Assembly (NCBI RefSeq): GCF_042186555.1 | Contig: NC_133328.1 | Coordinates: forward strand, 615,459,744-615,523,743 | DNA: 64,000 bases | Direction of reading: 5' to 3' | Origin: Aquarana catesbeiana | Taxonomy: Eukaryota > Chordata > Amphibia > Anura > Ranidae | Part shown: positions 24,531 through 36,330 of the stretch, piece after piece | Layout: each line of letters begins with the position of its first letter | Position numbering within the stretch: the first letter of the stretch is position 1 | Made by a program: the position numbers and the translations under genes | Notes under the pieces: model-generated | Databases searched by the model: none | What the model was told of the DNA's origin: nothing | The model's input: the letters and a program-made list of their open reading frames with translations, nothing else

Positions 24531-24995
24531 TTAAAGGGATATTAAAGTCTTGTTTTTTTTTCCTTTAAAATAACAAACATGTTATACTTACCTGCTCTGT
24601 GTAATGGTTTTCCATAGAGCAGCCCGGGTCCTCCTCTTTTAGGGCCCCACACCAGCACTCCTGGCCCCTCCCTCCTGGCGGGTGCCCCCATAGCAAGCAG
24701 CTTGCTCTGGCGGGAACCAAGCAGGCGTGCTCCCAAATTGTGGCTCTGTGTGTCCATTCACACACAGAACCACAACTCTGACCTGCCCCCTTTGTCTCCT
24801 GATTGGCTCACAGGCTGTGATTGACAGAAGCGAGAGCCAATGGGTCCTGCTGCTGCCAAAAGCCAATCAGGAGTGCGGGCCCTCGGAGAGACGAGGCTCT
24901 TGTGGACATCTCTGAATCGAGAGGGGGCTCAGGTAGGTATTAGGGGGGCTGGAGGGGCTGCTGCACACAGAAGGTTTTTTACCTTCATGCATACA
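24531..24995 (-). mobile_element. TTAA-ended element with strong splice donor, family C copy 1
   Basis: The left end begins TTAAAGGGATATTAAAG. Read on the minus strand the element carries GAGCAG|GTAAGTATAAC with the exon/intron boundary at 24592/24591, close to the consensus 5' splice site. Copies 2-4 lie on the plus strand at 49859, 54678 and 60425. This copy lies in the sense direction of ADCY8. Its right end has lost the GCATTCTATGCATTAAG hairpin seen in copies 2 and 3. Confidence 0.85.
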
Positions 24996-25004
24996 ATATG
25001 TGAT

Positions 25005-26417
25005 TGTGAAAAGTGTGGCGTTCATTTGTATTCAGCCCCCCTGAGTCAATACTTTTTAGAACCACTTGTCTCTGCAATTACAGCAGCAAGTCTTTTTGGG
25101 GATGTCTCTACCAGCTTTGCACATCTAGAGAGTGACATTTTTGCCCATTCTTCTTTGCAAAATAGCTCAAGCTCTGTCAGATTGGACGGAGAGCGTCTGT
25201 GAACAGCACATTTCAAGTTTTGCCACACATTCTCAATTGGATTTAGGTCTGGACTTTGACTGAGCCATTCTAACACATGAATATTCTTTGATCTAAACCA
25301 TTCCATTGTAGCTCTGGCTGTATGTTTAGGGTCCTTGTTCTGCTGGAAGGTGAACCTCTACCCCAGTCTCAAGTCTTTTGCAGACTCTAACAGGTTTTCG
25401 TCTAAGATTGCCCTGTATTTGGCTCCATCCATCTTCGCATCAACTCTGACCAGCTTCCCTGTCCCTGCTGAAGAAAAGCATCCTCACAACTTGATGCTGC
25501 CACCACCAGGTTTCACGGTGGGGATGGTGTGTTCAGGGTGATGTGCAGTGTTAGTTTTCCACCACACATACCATTTTGGTTTGCGGCCAAAAAGTTCAAT
25601 TTTGGTGTCATCTGACCAGAGCACCTTCTTCCACATTTTTGCTGTGTCCTCCACATGGTTTCTCACAAACTGCAAACGGGACTTCTCATTGCTTTCTTTT
25701 AACAAATGGATTCTTCTTGCCACTCTACCATAAAGGCCAGATTTGTGGAGTGCACGACTAATAGTTGTCCTGTGGACAGATTCTCCCACCTGAGCTGTGG
25801 ATCTCTGCAGCTCCTCCAGAGTTACCATGGGACTCTTGGCTGCTTCTCTGTTTAATGCTCTCTTTGCCCGGCCTGTCAGTTTAGGTGGACGGCCGTGTCT
25901 TGGTAGGTTTGCAATTGTGCCATACTCTTTCCATTTTCGGATGATGGATTGAACAGAGCTCCATGAGATGTTCAAAGCTTGGGATATTTTTTTGTAACCT
26001 AACCCTGCTTTAAACTTCTCTACAACTTTATCCCTGACCTGTCTGGTGTGTTCCTTGGTCTTCATGATGCTGTTTGTTCACTAAGGTTCTCTAACAAACC
26101 TCCGAAAGCTTCACATAACAGCTGTATTTATATTGAGAATAAATTACGCACAGGCGGACTCTATTTACTAATTAGGTGACTTATGAAGGTAATTGGTTCC
26201 ACTAGATTTTAGCTGGGGGTATCAGAGTAAAGGGGGCTGAATACAAATGCACGCAATGCTTTTATTTGTAAAAAAGATTCAAAAACCATTTATCATTTTC
26301 CTTCCACTTCACAATTATGTGCCACTTTGTGTTGGTCTATCACATAAAATCCCAATAAAATACATTTGCGTTTGGTTGTAAAATTTCGAGGGGTATGAAT
26401 ACTTTTTCAAGGCACTG
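25005..26417 (-). pseudogene. Tc1-type transposase gene, one terminal repeat lost
   Basis: The minus-strand frame 26065-25484 starts MKTKEHTRQVRDKVVEKF and covers the paired helix-turn-helix region (KISQALNISWSSVQSII, then PRHGRPPKLT) and the first catalytic Asp region (LWSDDTKIE). It stops at GGGSIKL followed by TGA where Tc1 proteins have Trp, so this is a nonsense change. Downstream, the FQQDND-type motif reads FQQNKD, losing the second catalytic Asp. SPDLNPIENVWQNLK (third residue, E) survives at 25306-25046. The right terminus AAGGCACTG is followed by TA at 26418; the left terminal repeat is absent. Inactive. Confidence 0.94.
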
Positions 26418-27010
26418 TATCTATCTATCTATCTTGCTTTTTATTTCAGCAGACAAATATTGCACCAATATGTGGTTCAACATCTTTTACTTATTATATT
26501 ACCTTGAAATTACACAGAGGCACACTATCTAGTTAGTGTCTGCTTTTCCCCAAAGTGTAACAATTTCCCTTTTATCTTTTCAGTTGTTATCCGTACATAT
26601 ACCTTCAGGGGCTTGGTGATCCAGACAGAGAAGAAATAAAAAAGGTTTCCTGGTATATTATCATTCTTCTTCATCACGTACTCCTCTTGTTGTACTGCAA
26701 ACCCCCTGCACACAGCTGGAGAGCCTTTTAAAACACTTTCCAAATGCATTTGAAATGTAGATCTCTGAACCCGTACATAAAGTATGTAAAGCTGAAATCC
26801 TGTATGCAACAATCTATATTTCTATACCCCCCTCTCTCCTGCTGTGCAGCTTTCTGCCCTTACTTTAAATCTGAACTCCAAGCAGATAAAAAATACACAA
26901 ATCAATGCTGCTCTCTGATAATGAATGCACCATTAAATGTATAATTTTTTACTGACAACCTGAAAAATGACAAAACTCCTATTAAAAACTAGGACAATTG
27001 ATATTTAAAC
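26418..27010. other. Intron, nothing recognised beyond a short TATC run
   Basis: A (CTAT)n run sits at 26419-26435 at the Tc1 insertion edge. The frame at 26812-26525 has no family signature. Confidence 0.45.
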
Positions 27011-27350
27011 ACAATATGCAAACACTGACAATACCCATATCAAGTCATTTGCCTGGTTTACACTTAAAAAGTCAACACAGCAAAACAAATTTATCAGCCC
27101 CTGATATTTACAGACAGTTGTAAAAATCACAGATTTTTACAAACTCTCTGTAACTTTACTGACGGTTGGCAACCCTGGCCAGTGGTGGCATCTTGGCGCC
27201 AGCAGGCTAGTTGAAAGTTCAAAAGAAAGGAGTCAGCTACTATAACTTTACAGCCAGTTTGCTTCCATTTACGAACATTTATGGACGAGAGAAATCCCAA
27301 TGTTTTTTACAAACTGTCAGTAAATTTACAGACGGTTGGCAACCCTGGAA
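27011..27350. other. Two ends of a short DNA element
   Basis: CGGTTGGCAACCCTGG occurs at 27163-27178 and again at 27332-27347, each after text with TTACAAACT/TTACTGACGG words. This looks like the same terminal sequence present twice. Boundaries are unclear. Confidence 0.45.
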
Positions 27351-27534
27351 AAGCGCCCTTTTGTTGGTTTCAGTGGGAGGAATAGCACAGCATCATTGGT
27401 GTCAGCGGAAGGAATAGTGCCCCATAATTTGTGTCAGTGGGAAAAATAGTATCCCATTGTTGTATCAATGGGTGGAATAGTGTCCCATTGTTAGGGTCAA
27501 TGGAAGGTATTGTGCCCCATGCCAGGAAGACAAC

Positions 27535-28104
27535 CCTGAATGTACTTACTATCCTGCCTCAAAAGAACTTCATAGGGGCCACAGGTTTCAAGACATTCTT
27601 GAATCTCCTAAAGGAGGGGTATGAAAATGACATCGCAGATCACTTCCTACCTTTAATGTGGGTGACAAAGTTTGGTTATCAACCAAAAATTTGAAGGTCC
27701 ATGTTCCGTCTGCAAAGCTGGGCCAGAGGTTTGTAGAACCATGTAAGATTTCTTCTCAAATCAATCTGGTTACCTTTCGCTTAAAACTTCCTGATCCTGA
27801 AACTCATCCTGTTTTTCACATATCACTACTTAAACCATTTCATGAAAATCCCTTTTCTGGAAGAATACTTCCACCTCCTCCACCTGTTGAGGTAGAGGAT
27901 GAAGTAGAATTTGTGGTGGAGAAAATTCTTGATTCCAGGATCTTTAGAAACAAGCTACAATATCTAGTCCAATGGGAAGGATATGGACCAGAAGAAAATT
28001 CTTGGGAGCCTGAGGAGAACGTTCATGCCCCCAGATTAACAAGAGAATTCCACCAGAAGTTTCCTCACAAACCCAGCCCTAAGACATCCAGAGGACATGA
28101 ATAC
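27535..28104 (+). pseudogene. Ty3/Gypsy integrase C-terminus with chromodomain
   Basis: The plus frame starting near 27658 reads GDKVWLSTKNLKV (the integrase GPY/F-type region), then FHISLLKPFHENPF. A chromodomain follows (EFVVEKILDSRIFRNKLQYL, WEGYGPEENSWEPEENV), typical of vertebrate chromoviral retrotransposons and thought to steer integration to modified histones. Everything 5' of this (gag, protease, reverse transcriptase, RNase H) is missing. The frame runs on into the LTR and ends at 28221. It sits inside a minisatellite. Confidence 0.93.
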
Positions 28105-28771
28105 TGTCAGGACCTGGGCTCGAACCTGGAACCTCTACAGTGTCTGGTGTCGACTCATCCCACTGAGCTATATGGGATGCTGGACAGCTCCCTGCCTGAT
28201 TTATTGGACAATCCTATCTGATCCATTGGATAACCTTGCCCTGTGTCTTGATTGCTGTTGACTCTTGAACTCCTTGCTCCTCCCATGAACTTCCTATATA
28301 AGCCTTGTCTCAGCACTTCCTCTTTGCCAGGTTATTGTGCCTTCTCAGCCAGTGCCTTGCTCTTATCTTCCCTGCTGTCATCTGTATTTTGCTACCACTC
28401 GTGATTGACCCTTGGCTTGTTCCTTGACTACTCGACTGCCTGACCCCCAACCTGCAACTACCCGTTACCGACCTTTTGGCTTGTTTACTGACCACTGTGT
28501 TGTTTGATCCCTATCTGTTCATCCGCTTCTGGACCCCAGCTTGCTCACACCCTTGTGGGGCAAACCTGAGGACCGCGACCTGGTACTAGCATGCAGCTAA
28601 ATCCATCTCCACCATCAGTAGCTCTGGTGAACACTAGTACTTAGGCTCCGCACCTCAGGTGAGCCAGTGTCATCTGCCAGGGTGACTGCCTGTGTACCTA
28701 TCCTGCTGGTCGGTGGTAGTCCTGCAACTGCTATAGCAACTGGTCTTCAAGCCTGACGCCTGATCGTGACA
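28105..28771 (+). mobile_element. Gypsy 3' LTR
   Basis: Starts TGTCAGGACCTGGGC directly after the coding remnant and ends TGATCGTGACA, giving TG...CA ends with TGTCA/TGACA inverted tips. A TATA box, TATATAAG, lies at 28296-28303. No second LTR is present in the window, so the element is truncated from its 5' side. Confidence 0.88.
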
Positions 28772-29445
28772 GTGGGTGGAATAGTTTCCCATTGTTAGGG
28801 TCAGTGGAAGGAATAGTGCCCCATCATTGGTGTCAGTGGGAGGAATAGTGTCCCATTGTTGTATCGGGAGGAATAGTATCCATTTGTTAGGCTCAGTGGA
28901 AGGTATTGTGCTTCATCGTTGTATCAGTGGGAGGAATCCCCCCATCATTTGTATCAGTGGAAGGAATTCCCCCATCATTGGTATCAGTGGGAGGAATCCC
29001 CCCTCCATCATTGGTATCAGTGGGAGGAATAGTGCCCCATCGTTGCTGTCAGTGGGAGAAATAATGTCCCATGCTTGATATCAGTGGGAGGAATAGTGCC
29101 CCATCATTGGTATCAGTGGGAGGAATAAATAGTGCCTCATCTTGCTGTCAGTGGGAGGAATAATGTCCATTCATTGATATCAGTGGGAGGAACAGTACCT
29201 CATTGTTGGTGTCAATGGGAGGAACAGTGCCCTTTTGTTGGTTTCAGTGGGAGGAATTCCCTCATTGTTGGTGTCGGTGGAAGGAATATTGCCCCATTGT
29301 TGGTGTCAGTGGGAGGAATAGTGACCCATTGTTGGTACCAGTGGGAGGAATATTATTCTATCATTTACATTATATATGTGGTAGGAATAGTGGGAGGAAT
29401 AATAGCTTGTATCACTGGGAGGAACATTGCCCAAGGGCCTGATAA

Positions 29446-29909
29446 TCACACGCAAAGGGCCACATCCAGCCCCGGTGCTGCAATTTTGGAGACCACTTCT
29501 TTGTACCATTGTTCACAGGCATCATGGAAGCAAAAAATACTGCAAAGGTATAAAGTACCAGGCATACATAAATGAAAGTTCAAACTGCCTTCAGAAAACC
29601 ATGTGCTTTGCACCAACATTTTTGGACATTCAAAAAGTAAGCAGCTACACGAGCCTGCTAGAAGATAACGCCGCATACAGGAATTCTCAGCTGGCCGTAC
29701 TAAGCCATCTTATTATTCAGTATGAGAATGTATTTGCTTCCCACATTATAAAAACTTGTACTTGTCGATATAAATGAACTACAAGTGTTCCGGAAGACAA
29801 GAGGACAACAGTGTCGGCGTTAAGAGGCAGTAACATTTTTAAAGTCATTTCATCATAAAATGCCACCGAGTATATGTAAATGAGACATTGAAGGACATGT
29901 TTGCCTTAC
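29446..29909. other. Intron flank of ADCY8 exon
   Basis: Start is the end of the minisatellite host repeat; the remainder to the splice donor at 29909 was not recognised. Confidence 0.4.
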
Positions 29910-29991
29910 CTGCTGTCCGTGATAAAACACCGCCAAGAGAAACATGGCCATTAGCAGCAGAGAGGCCTCTTTCGTCCCCAGGAAGTCCGTG
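29910..29991 (-). CDS. ADCY8: ADCY8 exon: last membrane helix of second domain
   Basis: 82-bp exon between acceptor CCCTCCAG and donor CAG|GTAAGG. It opens with one base completing a codon begun in the preceding exon (AA+C, Asn) and ends in phase 0. The translation TDFLGTKEASLLLMAM followed by FLLAVFYHGQQ is the final transmembrane helix (about residues 10-22 of the exon) and the step into the cytoplasm. It joins directly to LEYTARL in the 4231-4073 exon. The match to ADCY8 is near complete. Confidence 0.96.
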
Positions 29992-30543
29992 CTGGAGGGA
30001 GATAAAAATAAAATCTCAGATACTTTATCAGGGTAACAATACAGTGTGAAGTCAGTACGAGGAGGACAGTTAGTAATGCGGCTTTCAGAACTCGCTGTGT
30101 AGGCGGCTGCTTAGCCTGTTTACACTCCATTATTTATTCATGAATTCACAAATAGATATTCTGCCTGAAACCACATTGTCCACATCCAGAGAGAAGCCAG
30201 CCTTCATATTCCCTGACAGGCTGAAACGCTATTCATCGAAATTCTATGGTTTCATTTAAAGAGAACCAGTCTCTTTGTACTTTACATTTATTGCAGAACC
30301 AGTTTTAGGGATCATTTATTCAAGATTTAGAAAAAACATCTCTACCTCTGCAACAAAGCATAGCTCTGCCATAGACAACTAATAATATGTTCTTTTTTAA
30401 ACACATTTTTTTATAAAGTTACAAAACAATAACATATTGTATTTGTCTACCAGACAAATAGTGCCGTGTTAACTGTCCTTCTTAGAGCTCCTTTGGTATC
30501 TTAAAGGAGAATACCAGGTTTTTTTTTCACATTTTAACACTAT
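29992..30543. other. Intron, nothing recognised
   Basis: AT-rich sequence upstream of the exon on the coding strand. No repeats with definable ends were found. Confidence 0.4.
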
Positions 30544-30607
30544 ATAGTAGGTGAGGTTGAAAAAAGACACAAGTCCATCAAGTCCAACCTATGTGTGTGA
30601 TTATGTG

Positions 30608-32884
30608 TCAGTATTTCATTACATATCCCTGTATGTTGCGGTCATTCAGGTGATTATCTAATAGTTTCTTGAAGCTATCAATGCTCCCCGCTGAGACCAC
30701 CGCCTGTGGAAGGGAATTCCACATCCTTGCCGCTCTTACAGTAAAGAACCCTCTACGTAGTTTAAGGTTAAACCTCTTTTCTTCTAATTGTAATGAGTGG
30801 CCACGAGTCTTATTAAACTCTCTTCTGCGAAAATTTTTTATCCCTATTGTGGGGTCACCAGTACAGTATTTGTAAATTGAAATCATATCCCCTCTCAAGC
30901 GTCTCTTCTCCAGAGAGAATAAGTTCAGAGCTTGCAACCTTTCCTCATAACTAAGATCCTCCAGACCCTTTATTAGCTTTATTGCCCTTCTCCATTTCCA
31001 GTACATCCCTCCTGAGGACTGGTGCCCAGAACTGGACAGCATACTCCAGGTGCGGCCGGACCAGAGTCTTGTAGAGCGGGAGAATTATCGTTTTATCTCT
31101 GGAGTTGATCCCCCTTTTAATGCATGCCAATATTCTGTTTGCTTTATTAGCAGCAGCTTGGCATTGCATGCCATTGCTGAGCCTATCATCTACTAGGACC
31201 CCCAGGTCCTTTTCCATCCTAGATTCCCCCAGAAGTTCTCCCCCCAGTGTATAGATTGCATTCATATTTTTGCCACCCAAATGCATTATTTTACATTTTT
31301 CTACATTGAACCTCAGTTGCCATGTAGTCGCCCACCCCATTAATTTGTTCAGGTCTTTTTGCAAGATTTCCACATCCTGCAGAGAAGTTATTGCCCTGCT
31401 TAGCTTAGTATCGTCTGCAAATACAGAGATTGAACTGTTTATCCCATCCTCCAGATCGTTTATGAACAAATTAAATAGGATTGGTCCCAGCACAGAACCC
31501 TGGGGAACCCCACTACCCACCCCTGACCATTCTGAGTACTCCCCATTTATCACCACCCTCTGAACATGCCCTTGTAGCCAATTTTCAATCCATGTACTCA
31601 CCCTATGGTCCATGCCAACGCACCTTATTTTGTACAGTAAACGTTTATGGGGAACTGTGTCAAATGCTTTTGCAAAATCCAGATACACCACGTCTACGGG
31701 CCTTCCTTTATCTAGATGGCAACTCACCTCCTCATGGAAGGTTAATAGATTGGTTTGGCAAGAACGATTCTTCATGAATCCATGCTGATTACTGCTAATG
31801 ATATCATTCTTATTACTAAAATCTTGTATATAGTCCCTTATCATCCCCTCCAAGAGTTTACATACTATTGATGTTAGGCTAACTGGTCTGTAATTCCCAG
31901 GGATGTTTTTTGGGCCCTTTTTAAATATTGGTGCTACATTGACTTTTCTCCAATCAGCTGGTACCATTCCAGTCAATAGACTGTAAAAATTAGGAACAAC
32001 GGTCTGGCAATCACCTGACTGAGTTCCCTAAGTACCCTCGGATGCAAGCCATCTGGTCCCGGTAATTTATTAATGTTAAGTTTCTCAAGTCTAATTTTAA
32101 TTCCGTCCTCTGTTAACCATGTAGGTGCTTCCTGTGTTGTGTCATGAGGATAAACACTGCAGTTTTGGTTACTGAAGCCCCCCGAATCACTCGTGAATAC
32201 TGAGGAGAAGAATAAATTCAATACCTTTGTCATCTCCCCATCCTTTGTAACCAGATGTCCTTCCTCATTCTTTATGGGGCCAATATGGTCTGTCCTCCCT
32301 TTTTTACTGTTTACATACTTAAAGAATTTCTTGGGATTTTTTTTGCTCTCCTCCGCTATGCGTCTTTCATGTTCTATCTTAGCCGTCCTAATTGCACCCT
32401 TACATTTCTTATTGCATTCTTTATAAAGTCTGAATGCTGAGGATGATCCCTCAACCTTGTATTTTTTGAAGGCCTTCTCCTTTGGTTATATATGCATTTT
32501 TACATTGGAGTTAAGCCATCCAGGATTTTTGTTCGCTCTTTTAAATTTATTACCCAATGAGATACATTGGCTAATGCCCTTATTTAATATGCTCTTAAAG
32601 CAAACCCATCTCTCCTCCGTACTCTTTGTTCCTAATATTTTATCCCAATTTATGCCTTTTAGCAAGGTTTGTAGTTCAGGGAAGTTGGCTCTTTTGAAAT
32701 TCAGTGTCTTTGTGTTCCCTTCATGTTTCCTATTTTTGTGATTTATACTGAAACTAATTGACCTGTGATCGCTGTTACCTAAATTGCCCCGTATTTCCAC
32801 ATCTGTGATCAGGTCTGTATTGTTGGTAATCAGTAGATCCAATAATGTTTTATTTCTGACCCATAAAATTGTCCTGCAAGACAT
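30608..32884 (-). pseudogene. CR1 ORF2, reverse transcriptase and C-terminal part
   Basis: Pieces in order: an endonuclease-RT linker (32884-32486), then LNINKLPGPDGLHPRVLREL (32233-31973), then a 341-residue frame (31976-30951). That frame has YLDFAKAFDTVPHKRLLYKI, GVPQGSVLGPILFNLF and the catalytic SVFADDTKLSR with both Asp residues intact. The end (31042-30608) has RRLRGDMISIYKY and ARMWNSLPQAVV, the usual CR1 tail. At least three frame breaks. Confidence 0.94.
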
Positions 32885-32901
32885 TAAGGAACTGGCGAGC
32901 C

Positions 32902-33555
32902 TTAAATGTGAATGCGCGGTTCCCTCCGCCGCAGTCTGTCTGGATAATTAAAATCCCCCATTATGATAACACTTCCCATCCTTGCTGCTAATCCAATTTG
33001 TGATAGGAGATCCGTCTCCACTTCCTCCCTCAGGTTAGGGGGCCTATAGCATACTCCCAGTATTATTTTCCCCTTAGCTTCATCCCTTTGGAGCTCTACC
33101 CATAAGGATTCCACCTCCTCCCTAGCTCCCTCAGTGATGTCATCTCTCACATTCACTTGTACATTATTCTTGATATATAGGCATACCCCTCCCCCTTTTT
33201 TACCCTCTCTATCCTTGCGGTATAGGGTATACACTTGAATGTTTGCCAGCCAATCATGAGAGCTGTTGAACCAGGTCTCTGAAATTCCCACAAAATCCAA
33301 ATCCTCCTTGTACAACAGTATCTCTAGTTCACCCATCTTGTCCGCCATGCTCCTGGCATTGGTGAACATGCCACATAGTTTAGACTGGTCGCATATTGTC
33401 CTTGTATTGGGTGTTTCGAGATTGCAACTAGGACTTGCTACTATACTCACCTTGTGTTTTTGTGCTTTGGTTAACCTACCACTAATGCCCCCAATACTAC
33501 CCTCTGGAATATCTTCCGCGCTGGCTATCACTGTCTCTAGACCCTCCCCCCCCAT
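32902..33555 (-). pseudogene. CR1 ORF2 N-terminal endonuclease
   Basis: The 217-residue frame includes LCGMFTNARSMADKMGELEI, FVGISETWF, GGGVCLYIKNN and VIIMGDFNYP, the ordered motifs of the apurinic-type endonuclease that nicks target DNA. The frame breaks after the GDFNYP motif. Met at 33555 is only a likely start, placed just after the ORF1 stop. Confidence 0.93.
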
Positions 33556-33558
33556 CGC

Positions 33559-33903
33559 CTAGTTTAAAAACCCCTCTAACTTTTTGGCCATCTTCATTCC
33601 CAGCAGATCTGCACCCTCCTCATTTAGGTGCAGTCCGTCCCTTCTATAGTACCGGTTACCGACTGAAAAGTCGGCCCAGTTCTCCAGGAACCCAAACCCC
33701 TCCTTACTACACCAGCTCTTCAGCCACTTGTTTACTTCCCTAATCTCCCTCTGCCTTTCTGGTGTGGCTCGATGTACCGGTAGTATTCCTGAGAACACTA
33801 CCTTGGAGGTCCTTTTCCTCAATTTAGCACCTAAGTCCCTAAAATCGTTCTTTAGGACACTCCATCTGCCTCTGACTTTGTCATTGGTGCCAACGTGCAC
33901 CAT
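33559..33903 (-). pseudogene. CR1 ORF1 C-terminal SGNH esterase-like domain
   Basis: The frame starts MVHVGTNDKVRGRW and ends with YRRDGLHLNEEGADLLG. GTND and DGLHLNEEG are two of the conserved blocks of SGNH/GDSL hydrolases, known in ORF1 of some CR1 elements. The first block (GDS) and the N-terminus lie before 33903 and are missing here, so only the C-terminal part survives. Confidence 0.85.
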
Positions 33904-34023
33904 GACAGCCGGGTCTTCCCCAGCCCCTCCCAGTAATAACCCCCACTATAAGCATTAATGAACAAAATTAATAATAAAAAAATAAATAAAAAATGGTTTC
34001 AAAAATAAAAGGGAGAAAATAAG

Positions 34024-34669
34024 TTAAAGTGGATGTAAACCCAATTTTTTTTTTACATTAAGGCTTGCACCTTGCACAGTATAGGATTTCATGTCATCTG
34101 TGCCCAGTCTTTCCACGAACAGTTAATCCAGCTCTGAGCAGTCCTCTTATCTTTTTTCAGTGAGATAAAAACTGACACACAGAGAAATAGGAGTCAGTTC
34201 TTCCCCCTTGCTGTGAGTGACAGGTGATTTACATATCTCATGCAAGAGCCTGAGAGAGGCATTCTGTGTACTTCAGATCCCCTCCTCCTTTCTTCTCCAG
34301 CTCTCCCAGGATTGGCTGCTTCACACTTCAGCATGATTGGGCCTGCTGAAGTCATGTGGTGACTTTTCTGGGTTTTGACTGAATGTTAGTGATCATAGCA
34401 GAAGTTCAGTGTAAGAAATACACAGGAGAAAATGCATGTTGACAAGGGGAATGTAGAGGTGGGCGGGGAGTCTACTGACTTCACAACTCCACCCACCGAG
34501 CTCCAGACAACAGACCCGCCCACAGAATCTGCAGTTTTTCGGGTCTCATAACAGACAGAGGGGAGACATTTGACAGGTAGGGATACATGCAGGGGGCATG
34601 TATATCCTTATAGATATCCACTATGGCAGTAGTTTAGAAAGGATGAGAGTGGGTTTACATCCACTTTAA
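34024..34669. mobile_element. TTAA-ended short element, family A copy 3 (inverted)
   Basis: Starts TTAAAGTGGATGTAAACCC and ends GGGTTTACATCCACTTTAA, perfect inverted ends over 19 bases. The interior is the reverse complement order of copies 1 and 2. It sits directly beside the 5' end of CR1 copy B. Confidence 0.93.
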
Positions 34670-34929
34670 TTGAGGCTGATTAGGGCTAATTAAGTGCTAA
34701 TAAGGCCTTAAATAGCAATTTATAAAAAAAACCTTTGAATGCAACAGAGTAACAATTACGCTACGTTATTATAAGCATCTCATAAACCTTTTTTCGCAGA
34801 ACTCTTTAAAAGTATGCAAAATCTCAAAGCACACCAGTTTAAATTAACATGAATGTTACTAATCAATGGGAAACTTGAGTCTGGGATAACTACTACACCA
34901 CTACCTTGATTAAATTAACTTCACATTAG

Positions 34930-35599
34930 AAACCCCCTTTCACATCAGAGGTTCCTCATCACATCAAAAGTTCCCTTATCACATCAGATGTCCCTGTCAC
35001 ATCAGAGGTCCCCTTCACATCAAAGGTTCCCTTATCACATCAGAAGTCCCCTTCAAATCAGAGATCCCCCTATCACATCAAAGGTTCCCCCATCACATCA
35101 GAAGTCCTCTTCACATCAAAGGTTCCCCCATCACATCAGAAGTCCTCTTCACATCAAAGGTTCCCCCATCACATCAGAAGTCCCTTTCACATTAAAGGTT
35201 CTCTTATCAGATCAGAAGACCCATCATATCAGAGATCCCCCTATCACATCATAGTCTACCCCCTCACTTCAAGGTCCCCCATAATGTCAGAGGTCCTCTA
35301 TCACATCAGAGTCCCCCTTTACATCAGAGGTCCATGTCACATCAAAGGTTCCCTTATCACATTAGAAGTCCCATTAACATCAAAGGTTCCCCATTACATT
35401 AGAAGTCCCCTTCACATCAGTGGTTCCCCATCACGTCGGAGATTCCCTCATCACATCAGAGCTCCTCCCTTCACATCAGAGGTCCCCATCACATCAAAAG
35501 TTCCCTTTTCACACCAGAGGTCCCCTTCACATCAAAGGTTCCCCATCACATCAGAAGTCCCCTTCACATCAAAGGTTCCCCATCACATCAGAAGTCTAC
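34930..35599. repeat. Minisatellite, CACATCAGAGGTCCCC type, left block
   Basis: Variant units based on CCCCTTCACATCAGAGGT and CCCATCACATCAAAGGTT, about 23-26 bp, often alternating as a dimer. It continues at 36921-37255 on the other side of an inserted hAT-like element. Confidence 0.95.
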
Positions 35600-35829
35600 T
35601 TCACATCCAGGGGCGGATCCAGAGTCTAGTCTCGGGAGGGGCAACTCCAGAAAATATATTTTTTGGGGGTACATCTATCGGGGAAATGGCTGGTATTGGC
35701 GCTTCAATCATCACGGCACCATGGTTGTTATGGTGTCAGGATGATTGAAGCGCATTATTACTATTATTACATTGTTATAAAAAATTAAATAGTTTAACTC
35801 ACCATAATGCAGAATCAGTGGGAGTCCTA

Positions 35830-36330
35830 AGTGTGTCAGTTGCCACGTCACCTGTCACCAGATGCAGATTGTCACTTGCCACGTCGCCTGCCACATGTTG
35901 CGGATTGTCACTTGCCATGTCACTTGCCACGTCGCCTGTCACCAGATGCAGATTGTCACTTGCCATGTCGCCTGCCACATGTTGCGGATTGTCACTTGCC
36001 ACGTCGCTTGTCACCAGATGCAGATTGTCACTTGCCACGGCACCTGCCACATGTTGCGGATTGTCACTTGCCACGTCGCTTGTCACCAGATGCAGATTGT
36101 AACTTGCCACGTCGCCTGCCGCATGTTGTGGATTGTCACTTGCCACGTCGCTTGTCACCAGATGCAGATTGTCACTTGCCACGTCGCCTGCCACATGTTG
36201 CGGATTGTCACTTGCCACGTCGTCTGTCACCAGATGCAGATTGTCACTTGCCACGTCGCCTGCCGCACGTTGTGGATTGTCATTTGCCACGTCGCCTGTC
36301 ACCAGATGAAGATTGTCACTTGCCACCTGC
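35830..36330. repeat. 36/72-bp tandem array inside hAT-like element
   Basis: Alternating half-units GCAGATTGTCACTTGCCACG and GCGGATTGTCACTTGCCACG give a 72-bp dimer repeated about seven times. Both lengths divide by three, so long frames remain open on each strand. The minus frame shows ASDNLHLVT/ASDNPQHVA repeats. I regard it as non-coding. Confidence 0.95.

Larger units (their letters stand above)
27351..29445. repeat. Minisatellite of about 30-32 bp, interrupted
   Basis: Units built on GTGTCAGTGGGAGGAATAG plus TGCCCCATTGTTG, in blocks 27360-27525 and 28772-29430. The interval holds the Gypsy remnant. The right flank (GGGCCACATCCAGCC, GGAGACCAC near 29457-29502) matches the end of the hAT-like element at 8393-8710, so this is an expanded version of the same element family. 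Confidence 0.92.
30544..33958 (-). mobile_element. CR1 LINE copy B, longest in window
   Basis: Minus strand, with the 3' tail at the left (TCAACCTCACCTACTATA) and the broken 5' side at about 33958. It contains the end of ORF1 and nearly all of ORF2 in order. The two ORFs almost touch (ORF1 stop at 33559, first ORF2 Met at 33555). Frameshifts or stops near 32.9, 32.5, 31.98 and 31.0 kb make it inactive. It resembles copy A closely where they overlap. Confidence 0.95.
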
